A stretch of DNA of 64,000 bases from Pseudidiomarina aquimaris (GTDB taxonomy: Bacteria; Pseudomonadota; Gammaproteobacteria; Enterobacterales; Alteromonadaceae), in assembly GCF_003987395.1 (NCBI RefSeq), contig NZ_PIPT01000001.1, forward strand, positions 533,030-597,029, written 5' to 3'. The notes below the pieces were generated by a model. The model made no database searches, was not told the origin of the DNA, and worked only from the letters and a program-made list of their open reading frames with translations. Shown one piece after another: positions 7,628-16,637 of the stretch (within the stretch, counting starts at the first letter, position 1; each line of letters opens with the position of its first letter). The position numbers and the translations under genes were made by a program.

Positions 7628-9229
7628 GTGCATTTTGAAAATCAATTAGGCTATTACCAGACGTTGCACATGCAACTTCCCTACAGCGCCACTACACAGC
7701 AACTGTTTGCGACGCTATGTGGTAACAAGCCACATACACTGCTGCTTGATTCAGCTGAAATCCAGTCGCGACAGCACCTGAAGAGTCTGTTAATGACACA
7801 AGCGTCGTTGCAAGTCACCTGCAACGGATACGAAGTACAGGTACGGGCGTTAACCGATAATGGTGCGCAATTACTGCCGTTTTTGGAACAACAACTCGAA
7901 CCCTACGCACAATGCCAGCGCGACGCAGCGACACTAAATTGTCAATTCCAACCCGCTGATGCGCATGAACTCGATGAAGTTGAGCGCTTACGCCAAGCCA
8001 GTACCGAACAAGTTTTACGCATCTTACAGCAGCAACTCAAGCCGCTGGTCGCCAGCCATGCCCATGATTTTGCTTTGTTTGTCGGCGGCGTGTTCGGCTA
8101 CGACTACATCGCTAGCATGGAAGAGTTACCGGACGTGCCAACGGCAGCGAATAGTTGCCCTGATTACCAATTCTATCTTGCTGAAAGTTTGGTGATCATC
8201 GACCATCAAGCGCAAACTACAGAGTTACTCGCAACTTTGCTCAGCGGCCCTGCATCTGCAGATTATTACCCGCGAATTGCCGCACAATTGGGTGAAATCG
8301 CTGCGCACTGCCAACTGCCAGCGATGCCTTCTGCACAGACACCCGCGGCGCCGACAGACAAAAGTGTGACTGCGAGCCCAAGTCGCGAGACTTATGCCCG
8401 TTGGGTTGCTGAATTACAGGAACATATTGCAGATGGCGATATTTTTCAGGTGGTGCCATCACGTCAGTTTAGCCTCGCCTGCCCAGACAGCTTGGCGGCC
8501 TACCAACAACTGAAGGCGAATAATCCTTCGCCCTATATGTTTTACCTGCGCAGCGATGACTTTGTTTTGTTCGGTGCTTCGCCTGAGTCAGCGCTAAAGT
8601 ACACTGCACGCACCAACCAAGTTGAGCTGTACCCCATTGCCGGCACGCGTCCACGTGGCAAAAATAGCGATGGCAGCATTAACCCAGATCTCGATAGCCG
8701 CCTGGAACTTGAGTTGCGCTGCGACCAGAAAGAATTGGCCGAACACCTGATGCTCGTCGATCTCGCGCGCAACGATTTAGCGCGTATTGCGCAGCCAGGC
8801 ACACGCTATGTCGCCGATTTGCTACAAGTGGATCGCTACTCCCATGTGATGCATTTGGTCTCTCGCGTGGTTGCTCAACTCGACGAAAACTTTGATGCCT
8901 TACATGCCTATCGCGCCTGCATGAATATGGGAACCCTCGTTGGCGCGCCAAAAGTGAGCGCGGCCCGTTTGATCCGCGCGTATGAACAGCAGCGCCGCGG
9001 CAGTTATGGTGGCGCCGTCGGTTACTTGAATGGTTGCGGCGACATGGACACCTGTATCGTTATCCGCTCAGCGTTCGTAAAAGAAGGTATCGCTTATGTA
9101 CAAGCTGGCGCAGGCGTTGTCGCCGACTCTGTGGCGGACGCGGAAATTGCGGAAACCGAAAATAAAGCGCGCGCTGTGATCGCCGCTATCCAAGCAACGT
9201 ACTCAAGTGAAACGGAGACGCAGGCATGA
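7628..9229 (+). CDS. trpE: Anthranilate synthase component I
   Basis: Chorismate-binding large subunit (533 residues) that converts chorismate plus ammonia to anthranilate, with TrpG supplying ammonia. The N-terminal region has LLDSAEIQS, corresponding to the tryptophan feedback site (LLES in enterobacteria). The C-terminal chorismate-binding domain has GDIFQVVPSRQF, IAGTRPRG, DLARNDLARI and GSYGGAVGY. The start is GTG at 7628, preceded by a purine-rich AAAAAGGG. The stop overlaps trpG in ATGA. First structural gene of the attenuated trp operon. Confidence 0.97.
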   Translation: MHFENQLGYYQTLHMQLPYSATTQQLFATLCGNKPHTLLLDSAEIQSRQHLKSLLMTQASLQVTCNGYEVQVRALTDNGAQLLPFLEQQLEPYAQCQRDAATLNCQFQPADAHELDEVERLRQASTEQVLRILQQQLKPLVASHAHDFALFVGGVFGYDYIASMEELPDVPTAANSCPDYQFYLAESLVIIDHQAQTTELLATLLSGPASADYYPRIAAQLGEIAAHCQLPAMPSAQTPAAPTDKSVTASPSRETYARWVAELQEHIADGDIFQVVPSRQFSLACPDSLAAYQQLKANNPSPYMFYLRSDDFVLFGASPESALKYTARTNQVELYPIAGTRPRGKNSDGSINPDLDSRLELELRCDQKELAEHLMLVDLARNDLARIAQPGTRYVADLLQVDRYSHVMHLVSRVVAQLDENFDALHAYRACMNMGTLVGAPKVSAARLIRAYEQQRRGSYGGAVGYLNGCGDMDTCIVIRSAFVKEGIAYVQAGAGVVADSVADAEIAETENKARAVIAAIQATYSSETETQA

Positions 9230-9837
9230 GCATGGCACGCATTATACTGATCGATAATATCGACTCGTTTAGCTACAACCTCGTCGATGAACTGCGTCAA
9301 TTGGGCTACCCATTAAAGATTTATCGCAATACGGTTTCCCTGCAAACCATCCAAACTGAACTCGAGAACTATCGCGGCCCACAGTTAATTTGCTTATCAC
9401 CTGGGCCCGGTCATCCGCGGCAAGCGGGCAATTTGATGGAGGTTATTGCGTATGCCAAAGGGCGTTACCCTCTGCTTGGTATTTGCTTAGGCTTTCAGGC
9501 GCTACTCGAAACTTATGGCGCTCGTGTTCAACGCTGCGGTGAAACCTTACATGGTAAAAGCTCGGCAATTCGCTGTTTACCACATGCGATCTTTGCAGAT
9601 TTGCCTAATCCATTGGTGGTCGCCCGCTATCACAGTTTAGCGGGCTACGACTTGCCGACTGAAGTCCAAGTATTAGCCGACACTGATGCAGCGGGTCAAG
9701 CCATTCCGATGGCGGCCTACTTTCCAGACCACCATGCCATGGGCTTTCAATTTCACCCAGAATCGATTTTAACCGGGCGCGGCACGCAGTTGCTGACGCA
9801 AACCGTAAACTTTTTACTTTCCTCGGAGCCGCAGTAA
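9226..9837 (+). CDS. trpG: Anthranilate synthase component II (glutamine amidotransferase)
   Basis: Class I glutamine amidotransferase, 203 residues, that feeds ammonia to TrpE. Catalytic Cys87 is in LLGICLGFQALLE, the oxyanion region is SPGPGHP, and the His-Glu pair is in FQFHPESIL. It is a free-standing subunit, not fused to TrpD as in E. coli. ATGA overlap with trpE and a one-base TAATG overlap with trpD point to coupled translation. Close relatives (PabA) also serve folate synthesis, but the operon position settles the trp role, perhaps with dual use. Confidence 0.95.
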   Translation: MSMARIILIDNIDSFSYNLVDELRQLGYPLKIYRNTVSLQTIQTELENYRGPQLICLSPGPGHPRQAGNLMEVIAYAKGRYPLLGICLGFQALLETYGARVQRCGETLHGKSSAIRCLPHAIFADLPNPLVVARYHSLAGYDLPTEVQVLADTDAAGQAIPMAAYFPDHHAMGFQFHPESILTGRGTQLLTQTVNFLLSSEPQ

Positions 9838-10841
9838 TGGAAGTTATCAAACGACTACTCGCTGGTGAAAGCCTATCACTTGAGGCCACAGAACAGCTAT
9901 TTGACCGCTTAGTCAAAGGCGAGCTGAATGAGATCCAAATTACCGCCCTACTGACCGCAATGAAAATGCGTGGCGAACAGCCTGAAGAAATGGCCGGAGC
10001 GGCGCTCGCCTTGCGTCGCGCCGCCAAGCCTTTTCAGCGTCCAAACCGCCTGATCGTTGACAGTTGCGGTACCGGTGGTGATGGAAGCAATACGATCAAT
10101 ATTTCCACCACCGCCGCACTGGTTGCGGCGAGCATGGGCCTAACTGTTGCCAAGCATGGTAATCGCAGTGTGTCATCACGCTCAGGTTCCGCCGATGTAC
10201 TCGAGAGTCTTGGCTTATCGGTTACGCAAGATCCGGAAGTCGCAGCAGCGCAACTTGAACAATTCAACTTTTGTTTCTTATTTGCCCCGCATTATCACCC
10301 TGGTATACGGTACGCCATGCCAGTGCGACAAACCTTGAAAACCCGTACACTGTTCAATCTACTGGGGCCACTCGTTAACCCTGCCAGTCCTGACGTACAA
10401 CAGCTCGGTGTATATGACCCTGCTTGGTTACGCCCATTGGCGGAAACGCTGCGCCTGTTGGGTTGTAAGCGCGCCATGGTGGTACATGGTTCGGGTCTAG
10501 ATGAAATCGCATTACATGGCACCACACAGGTAGTTGAGCTACGCGACAACGAACTCTTTGAGTATGAGTTGAGTCCGACTGACTTTGGCGTGGAGCAAGC
10601 CCCGGTGAGAGACTTACGTGGAGGTGATGCCGAGTTCAACGCCGCTGCGCTAATCAAGATTTTGATGGGCCAAGCACCAGCTGCGCAACGTGACGCTGTA
10701 GCAATTAGCACCGCTGGGTTGCTTTACCTAGCCGGACACCATGACACTTTAAAAGACGCCACAAATGCCGTGCTCGAGCATCTCGGCAGTGGCAAAGCCA
10801 TGCAACACTTGCAGCAGTTACAGGAGTTTAACCGTGGCTAA
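9837..10841 (+). CDS. trpD: Anthranilate phosphoribosyltransferase
   Basis: Transfers the phosphoribosyl group of PRPP to anthranilate. The 334-residue length is that of the monofunctional enzyme. The PRPP-binding motif is in DSCGTGGDGSNTINIST, followed by KHGNRSVSSRSGSADVLE and the LFNLLGPLVNPA segment. It starts on the ATG sharing one base with the trpG stop. Its own stop lies inside the first codons of the trpC-F fusion. Confidence 0.97.
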   Translation: MEVIKRLLAGESLSLEATEQLFDRLVKGELNEIQITALLTAMKMRGEQPEEMAGAALALRRAAKPFQRPNRLIVDSCGTGGDGSNTINISTTAALVAASMGLTVAKHGNRSVSSRSGSADVLESLGLSVTQDPEVAAAQLEQFNFCFLFAPHYHPGIRYAMPVRQTLKTRTLFNLLGPLVNPASPDVQQLGVYDPAWLRPLAETLRLLGCKRAMVVHGSGLDEIALHGTTQVVELRDNELFEYELSPTDFGVEQAPVRDLRGGDAEFNAAALIKILMGQAPAAQRDAVAISTAGLLYLAGHHDTLKDATNAVLEHLGSGKAMQHLQQLQEFNRG

Positions 10842-12222
10842 TAGTATTCTTGATACCATCGTCGCTAAGCGGCGCGAACGCTTAGCTGAACTGGCACAAC
10901 AGTACAGTGAAGCGACCTTGCGCTCACGGCTGACGCCAAGCACACGCAGCCTTGCCGACGCGCTCGCGAAACCGCGCAGTAGCTTTATTCTGGAATGTAA
11001 AAAAGCGTCGCCATCCAAAGGTCTAATACGAGAAGATTTTCATCCAGTACAAATCGCGCAAACCTACGCGCGATACGCCGATGCGATTTCGGTATTAACC
11101 GAGCCTGACTTTTTTCAAGGTGACTTTGCCTATTTGAGCGCGGTCAGTGCGAGCGTGGATGTGCCGGTCCTGTGTAAAGACTTCATTGTCGAGCCCTTGC
11201 AAGTGTTGCTGGCAAGGCACTTTGGTGCGGACGCGATTTTGCTCATGCTATCCATTTTGGATGACGAGCAATACCAAGTGCTGGCCGCAGTTGCTGACGA
11301 ACTGCAACTCGATATCTTGACTGAAGTCAGTACCGAGGAAGAAATGGCTCGGGCCAAACAGTTGGGTGCTAAAATTATCGGCATCAACAATCGTAACTTA
11401 CATGATCTGAGTGTTGATCCGCAGCGTAGCAAAACACTCAGCAAGCTCGCACCGGACGATGCATTGCTAGTAGCTGAGTCGGGCTATAGCAGCAACGAAC
11501 AGGTACGCGACAGTGCACCATTCGTTGATGGTTTTTTGGTTGGCAGTGCGCTTACCGCGCAAAGCAACATCGACCAAGCATGCCGTGAATTGATTTACGG
11601 CAAACATAAAGTCTGTGGTCTCAATAAAGTGCAGGACGCCATGGTCGCTCGAGCCGCAGGCGCTGCCTATGGTGGGTTGATTTTCGTACCTTCATCGCCA
11701 CGCGCCGTGACCACGGCAACGGCGGCGCAATTAGTAGCGGCTGAACCTAAGTTGGCGTGGGTTGGTGTTTTTGCCGATCAGCCCCTCGCAAACATTGTGG
11801 CTAGCGCCACCGAACTTGGCTTACACGCAGTTCAACTGCATGGCCATGAAGACGCTGATTACCTTGCACAGTTGCGCAAAGAACTGCCAGCGAACGTTGA
11901 AATATGGCGCGCACTGGGAGTAGAACGGCCGTTTCAACTGCCGGCGCTCGGCGCTGATTACTACTTACTCGACAACGTGCGTGGCGGTAGTGGCCAAGAA
12001 TTTGCTTGGGAACTCCTCAGTGAGCTGACGCCAGAACAACGCCAGCGCTGTATTCTTGCCGGTGGCTTAGGGCTGAATAATTTTGCCGCAGCGCAAGCCA
12101 CAGGGCTCACACGTTTTGACTTTAATTCACGCCTTGAACGCAGCAAAGGCGACAAAGACGCAGGCTTGATCCTGCAGCTCTTTCAACACATTCGACAGTA
12201 TGGGAAAACGAACCATGAGTGA
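10834..12222 (+). CDS. trpCF: Bifunctional indole-3-glycerol-phosphate synthase / phosphoribosylanthranilate isomerase
   Basis: Fusion of TrpC (N-terminal, about residues 1-255) and TrpF (C-terminal, about 260-455), carrying out two successive steps from phosphoribosylanthranilate to indole-3-glycerol phosphate. TrpC motifs: [38 protein letters not shown] and VAESGY. TrpF motifs: [11 protein letters not shown] (family KICG), [10 protein letters not shown] and LAGGLGLNN. The start is a GTG at 10834 with a strong CAGGAG seven bases before it, overlapping the trpD stop by 8 bases. The frame extends upstream, but no start there has a comparable site. Confidence 0.95.
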   Translation: MANSILDTIVAKRRERLAELAQQYSEATLRSRLTPSTRSLADALAKPRSSFILECKKASPSKGLIREDFHPVQIAQTYARYADAISVLTEPDFFQGDFAYLSAVSASVDVPVLCKDFIVEPLQVLLARHFGADAILLMLSILDDEQYQVLAAVADELQLDILTEVSTEEEMARAKQLGAKIIGINNRNLHDLSVDPQRSKTLSKLAPDDALLVAESGYSSNEQVRDSAPFVDGFLVGSALTAQSNIDQACRELIYGKHKVCGLNKVQDAMVARAAGAAYGGLIFVPSSPRAVTTATAAQLVAAEPKLAWVGVFADQPLANIVASATELGLHAVQLHGHEDADYLAQLRKELPANVEIWRALGVERPFQLPALGADYYLLDNVRGGSGQEFAWELLSELTPEQRQRCILAGGLGLNNFAAAQATGLTRFDFNSRLERSKGDKDAGLILQLFQHIRQYGKTNHE

Positions 12223-13432
12223 TAACCCAGCTTATTTTGGTGAATTTGGTGGCCAATTTGTGCCTGAGATTCTTTTGCCCGCGCTTGATCAGCTCGAACA
12301 AGCTTTTAATGACGCCCAGAAAGATCCTGAGTTTCAAAAGGAATTCAGTGATTTATTAAAAAATTACTTGGGTCGCCCGACGCCGGTCTCATTATGCCGT
12401 AATCTGCCGGTCGACAGTCCAAATGGCACGAAGATCTATCTCAAACGCGAAGATCTATTACATGGTGGCGCACATAAAACGAACCAGGTACTCGGCCAAG
12501 CACTGCTTGCCAAGCGTATGGGTAAGCAGCGCATCATTGCCGAAACGGGGGCCGGCCAGCACGGTACAGCTACCGCTCTCGCCTGTGCACTCCTCGACCT
12601 GGATTGCACCATTTACATGGGCAAGAAAGACGTCGAACGCCAACAGCCAAACGTATTCCGGATGGAGCTCATGGGCGCTAAGGTGGTGCCTGTCGATACC
12701 GGTAGCGGCACCTTAAAGGATGCGGTTAACGAGGCATTGCGTGATTGGACTGCAAGCTACCATGACACGCATTACCTGCTCGGTACGGCTGCCGGTCCGC
12801 ACCCTTTCCCGACTATCGTGCGAGAGTTCCACCGCATGATTGGCGCCGAAGCCAAACGTCAAATTCTGGAACAAGCCGGCCGTCTACCCGATGAAGTTAT
12901 CGCTTGTGTTGGGGGGGGGTCCAATGCCATCGGCATGTTCGCAGACTTTATTGACGAAAAAGACGTAGCACTGGTAGGCGTTGAACCCGCTGGTAAAGGT
13001 GTTAAAACCGCACACCACGGTGCGACTTTGAGCGCGGGTAAACCTGGGATCCTTCATGGCTGCAAATCATTTCTGATGCAAACCGATGAAGGGCAAATTG
13101 AAGAAAGCTACTCTGTGTCCGCCGGTCTCGACTACCCAGGCGTCGGTCCGCAGCACGCTTATTTACTTAGTATTGGCCGTGCACGCTATGAATCTGTGAC
13201 CGACGATGAGGCCTTGGATGCCTTTAAACTGTTGGCCGAAAAAGAAGGTATTATTCCGGCGCTTGAGTCGGCACATGCCCTCGCCTACGCCATCCGTCGT
13301 GCGCAGGAACCCGATGCACCCGAAATTCTACTACTGAATCTCTCCGGCCGTGGTGATAAAGATATTGACCACGTACGCCGCATATTTGCTGCTCAAGCTG
13401 AAGCTGAAAAAGCCACGGAGGACCGCTCATGA
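12215..13432 (+). CDS. trpB: Tryptophan synthase beta subunit
   Basis: PLP enzyme that joins indole and serine to form tryptophan. The 405-residue protein begins [18 protein letters not shown]. The PLP lysine is in [14 protein letters not shown] and the phosphate-binding loop is [10 protein letters not shown]. That loop is coded by nine consecutive G bases (12911-12919), a possible slippage site. The start is placed at 12215, overlapping trpCF by 8 bases. An in-frame ATG at 12200 would add five residues without a better ribosome-binding site. It overlaps trpA by 4 bases. Confidence 0.96.
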   Translation: MSDNPAYFGEFGGQFVPEILLPALDQLEQAFNDAQKDPEFQKEFSDLLKNYLGRPTPVSLCRNLPVDSPNGTKIYLKREDLLHGGAHKTNQVLGQALLAKRMGKQRIIAETGAGQHGTATALACALLDLDCTIYMGKKDVERQQPNVFRMELMGAKVVPVDTGSGTLKDAVNEALRDWTASYHDTHYLLGTAAGPHPFPTIVREFHRMIGAEAKRQILEQAGRLPDEVIACVGGGSNAIGMFADFIDEKDVALVGVEPAGKGVKTAHHGATLSAGKPGILHGCKSFLMQTDEGQIEESYSVSAGLDYPGVGPQHAYLLSIGRARYESVTDDEALDAFKLLAEKEGIIPALESAHALAYAIRRAQEPDAPEILLLNLSGRGDKDIDHVRRIFAAQAEAEKATEDRS

Positions 13433-14265
13433 GCCGCTATCAAGCCATGTTCAAGAAACTTGAAGCCGCCGACCAAGGCGCTTTCGTGCCCTTCGTCACC
13501 TTAGGCGACCCAAACGCAGAGCAAAGTCTCGCCATTATCGATGCTCTAGTTGCAGGCGGTGCCGATGCCCTCGAGTTAGGCTTTCCGTTTTCCGATCCTG
13601 TTGCTGATGGCCCGACTATCCAAAAAGCCGCCATCCGTTCGCTTAGTTCGGGAACAAAGATTGCCGACTGCTTCACCATGCTCAGCGAAATACGCAGCCG
13701 TCATCCAGATATCCCTGTTGGCTTGCTGGTCTACGCCAATTTGGTAGCCAGTTCAGGTATCGAACGATTCTACCAACGCTGCGCTGAGGCGGGTGTTGAT
13801 TCGGTCTTAATTGCGGACGTTCCAGCCCGTGAAAGTCGTAACTTTATTGCAGCGGCAAAAGCCAACGGCATTGAACCCATTTTCATTGCTCCACCAGATG
13901 CTAACGCCGAACGCTTGCAGCGTATCGCGGAACTGAGTGAAGGCTATGTCTACTTGCTAAGTCGCGCCGGCGTCACTGGCGCAGAAACTGGAATGCAACG
14001 ACCTGCTACCGCAGTCATAGACGCCTTGAAAGCCGCCAATAGCGCCCCACCATTGCTTGGCTTCGGTATTGCCAAACCGGAGCACGTTAAAGCTGCGCTC
14101 GCAGCCGGTGCAGCAGGCGCAATTAGTGGCTCCGCAGTGGTGAATATTATTGCGGAGCACCTTGATAACCCCAGCCAGATGACTGCGGAGCTTACTCGCT
14201 TTGTTGCTTCGATGAAGGCGGCAACAAGCAATCGCGCAGCGCTGTTACAGGGCTCGGATAGTTAA
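13429..14265 (+). CDS. trpA: Tryptophan synthase alpha subunit
   Basis: Cleaves indole-3-glycerol phosphate to indole, which is channelled to TrpB. The 278-residue TIM barrel has [28 protein letters not shown] with the catalytic Glu and Asp, and the phosphate-binding [10 protein letters not shown]. It starts in ATGA overlap with trpB. Its last 74 bases overlap the 3' end of the convergent epimerase gene on the other strand. It is the last gene of the trp operon, and no terminator is evident after it. Confidence 0.96.
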   Translation: MSRYQAMFKKLEAADQGAFVPFVTLGDPNAEQSLAIIDALVAGGADALELGFPFSDPVADGPTIQKAAIRSLSSGTKIADCFTMLSEIRSRHPDIPVGLLVYANLVASSGIERFYQRCAEAGVDSVLIADVPARESRNFIAAAKANGIEPIFIAPPDANAERLQRIAELSEGYVYLLSRAGVTGAETGMQRPATAVIDALKAANSAPPLLGFGIAKPEHVKAALAAGAAGAISGSAVVNIIAEHLDNPSQMTAELTRFVASMKAATSNRAALLQGSDS

Positions 14266-15118
14266 ACTCAAACCCTTCCTGTTGCAACCTGGCCGGCACC
14301 ACCCGCTGGCCAGTCAGCAACATTTGCGACATTTCACCCAGCATCAATTTCATTACCCATGCTGGCACCCGCATAAAGTGCGACTTGCGTAGCACTTTCG
14401 CGATAGTCGCACTGAATTCCTCTTGGCGAACCGGTTCCGGCGCCGTCGCATTGTAGACGCCTTGGCAACTGTCTTGTTCAAGTAGAAACTCGAGCAAGCG
14501 CGCCATATCTTCTAGGTGAACCCACGAAAAATACTGCTGGCCCGAGCCCAACGGCCCACCGAGTCCAAGTAGGTACGGCGGAAGCATTTTTTGCAAAGCA
14601 CTGCCTTCGCGCGCCAAAACAACGCCGGTGCGCACAACACAAACACGCGTCTGCTCGGATTGCGCCGCAAGGGCTAGGCGTTCCCATTCGGCGCATAACT
14701 GGTGAGCAAAATCCTCGGGCCGCTCAACCTTCGCCTCTTCGGTCATGACCTTATCGCCTTGATCACCGTAATAGCCAATGGCCGAACCACTAATAAATAC
14801 CTGCGGCGGCGTCTCACTTTGCTGGATACGTTCGGTTAGCTCACGGGTAATACCCCAGCGACTTTGCTGAATACGAAGTTTTTGCTTGTCACTCCAACGT
14901 TTGTCAGCAATACCTTCGCCTTGTAGATTAATGACAGCGTAGAAATCACCGATATTTTCCACTTCATTAAGGCTTGAGAGCGCATGCACACCTTTACCAA
15001 ACCGTTCAATCGCGCGCTTCGGCTGACGGCTTAACACCGTAATACTGTATCGCTCGCGAAGGCGTTGAATTAGCTCGGTACCAATTAAGCCCGTACCACC
15101 GGTGATTAAAAGTTTCAT
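14192..15118 (-). CDS. TIGR01777-family NAD(P)-dependent epimerase (YfcH-like)
   Basis: Short-chain dehydrogenase/reductase of 308 residues with the N-terminal Rossmann motif [14 protein letters not shown], then [30 protein letters not shown], and the C-terminal DUF1731 segment with ALRDCLLP. The combination identifies the TIGR01777/YfcH family, whose substrate is unknown. It is convergent with trpA, and the two coding ends overlap by 74 bases. Upstream it is divergent from yciB. Confidence 0.9.
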   Translation of the reverse strand: MKLLITGGTGLIGTELIQRLRERYSITVLSRQPKRAIERFGKGVHALSSLNEVENIGDFYAVINLQGEGIADKRWSDKQKLRIQQSRWGITRELTERIQQSETPPQVFISGSAIGYYGDQGDKVMTEEAKVERPEDFAHQLCAEWERLALAAQSEQTRVCVVRTGVVLAREGSALQKMLPPYLLGLGGPLGSGQQYFSWVHLEDMARLLEFLLEQDSCQGVYNATAPEPVRQEEFSATIAKVLRKSHFMRVPAWVMKLMLGEMSQMLLTGQRVVPARLQQEGFEFNYPSPVTALRDCLLPPSSKQQSE

Positions 15119-15230
15119 GCAATCTTTCCTCGTTCAGCTACCTTTGCTTAAGGTAAGTGTAGACATTGCTGGTAGTCGTCAACAAACTTTTCTGGCAAAC
15201 TCGACACATAAAATGTGAACGGAAACCACC

Positions 15231-15785
15231 ATGCTGTTTGTACTTGAATATTTACCTATTGCGCTGTTTTTTGTCTTTTACTTGTTGGGCGATATCTTCC
15301 TCGCCACCGGCGTACTGATGCTCGGCACGGTTTTGCAAATCGTTGCCCTTAAGTTTATGCGTGAAGTGATTACCCCACGCCACTGGATCATCCTATGGAT
15401 GGTGCTGATTTTCGGCTCCATCACCTTATTCTTACACGATGAATGGTTTATTAAGATCAAAGTGAGCGTTATTTACGTCGCGATCGCGCTCTTTTTACTT
15501 GTAGGCCTGTGGTGGAAAAAGCGCAGTCCGCTGCAGCAGTTTCTCGGCGAAGAAATCAACCTCCCCGATTTTGCCTGGCGACGCCTGACGTACGCATGGG
15601 TTATTTTTACGCTCGCTCTGGCTGCGGTAAACCTCTATATCGCTGAGCGCATGAGTCTGGACGTCTGGGTTAACTTCAAAGTGTTCGGTACGCTGGGTGC
15701 GACGCTCGTCTTTACCATCTTTACCGGCGCTTATATGTTTAAGCATCACACCGATCGCGACAAGGACAGCGAAGAAATTGAGTAA
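15231..15785 (+). CDS. yciB: Inner-membrane septation protein A (YciB/IspZ)
   Basis: Polytopic inner-membrane protein, 184 residues, with about five hydrophobic helices. The N-terminal EYLPIALFFVFYLLGDIFLAT, the TPRHWIILWMVLIFG segment and the mid-protein LFLLVGLWWKKRSPLQQFLG are typical of YciB, which is linked to cell-envelope synthesis and septation in enterobacteria. It is followed without a gap by a hydrolase gene and is likely cotranscribed with it. Confidence 0.93.
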   Translation: MLFVLEYLPIALFFVFYLLGDIFLATGVLMLGTVLQIVALKFMREVITPRHWIILWMVLIFGSITLFLHDEWFIKIKVSVIYVAIALFLLVGLWWKKRSPLQQFLGEEINLPDFAWRRLTYAWVIFTLALAAVNLYIAERMSLDVWVNFKVFGTLGATLVFTIFTGAYMFKHHTDRDKDSEEIE

Positions 15786-16626
15786 CTCCTTTACCCTCGA
15801 AAGCGCCCCAGGAAGGTCCATCCGAGTTCATCAATTTGCCACGGATAACGCGGAAAAAGTGGTGATCATGGCGCCGGCGATGGCCGTCCCGCAACGCTAC
15901 TACCATGAATTTTGCCAATGGTTAGCCCAGCAAGGCTACCATGTGCTCAGTTTTGACTACTTTGGTATTGGCGACAGTCACGGTGGTAATTTACGCCAAG
16001 TGGACAGCAGCATCAGTGATTGGGCGCGTTATGACGCGCAAACGGTACTTAATTACGCCTTAGATAACTTTAAGGTGCCCGTAGTGTGGTTCGCCCACAG
16101 CATTGGCGGGCAATTATTCGGTATGCTTGAGCGTCATGACGAGGTGGAACGCATGGTTACCGTCGCCACTGGCACTGGATTCTGGCGTGACACCAAGCCT
16201 AGCCTCAAGTACAAATCATGGGTATTGTGGCGCGGCATTGTGCCCTGGCTATTGCCTCTAGTTGGCTACTTCCCTGGTGAGCGTCTAGGTATTGTTGGTA
16301 ATGTGCCACGTAGTGCGATGGCACAGTGGCGTAAATGGTGCCTGCACCCTGACTATCTGGTGGGAGCGGAAGACCTCTACAAGCGCTATGCGCGCGTGTC
16401 GACACCAATCATTAGCTTGGCGTTTAGTGATGACGAGCTGCTCACGCCGCGAAATATTACCGCGATGCACGATTTTTATGCATCGGCACCACAACGCCGC
16501 CATTTCGTTACGCCCGAAGATCTTGATGTCGACGCGATTCGACACTTTTCCTTATTTCGCCCTCGTAGCCAGCAGGTTTGGGAGAAGTTGCTAGCGCCGC
16601 AACTTTCTGCGGCGCTACCTGAATAA
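15778..16626 (+). CDS. Alpha/beta hydrolase family protein
   Basis: Predicted cytosolic alpha/beta hydrolase of about 282 residues. Seen: VVIMAPAMAVPQRYY, LSFDYFGIGDSHGG, and the nucleophile elbow VVWFAHSIGGQLFG with Ser. A C-terminal acid and His are plausible in FSDDELLTP and AIRHFSLFRP. The frame is open back to 15697 inside yciB, but that part encodes no recognisable sequence. The TTG at 15778 overlaps the yciB stop by 8 bases and has AAGGA about 11 bases before it, so it is taken as start. Substrate unknown. Confidence 0.8.
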   Translation: MSNSFTLESAPGRSIRVHQFATDNAEKVVIMAPAMAVPQRYYHEFCQWLAQQGYHVLSFDYFGIGDSHGGNLRQVDSSISDWARYDAQTVLNYALDNFKVPVVWFAHSIGGQLFGMLERHDEVERMVTVATGTGFWRDTKPSLKYKSWVLWRGIVPWLLPLVGYFPGERLGIVGNVPRSAMAQWRKWCLHPDYLVGAEDLYKRYARVSTPIISLAFSDDELLTPRNITAMHDFYASAPQRRHFVTPEDLDVDAIRHFSLFRPRSQQVWEKLLAPQLSAALPE

Positions 16627-16637
16627 ATCCCAGCCGC

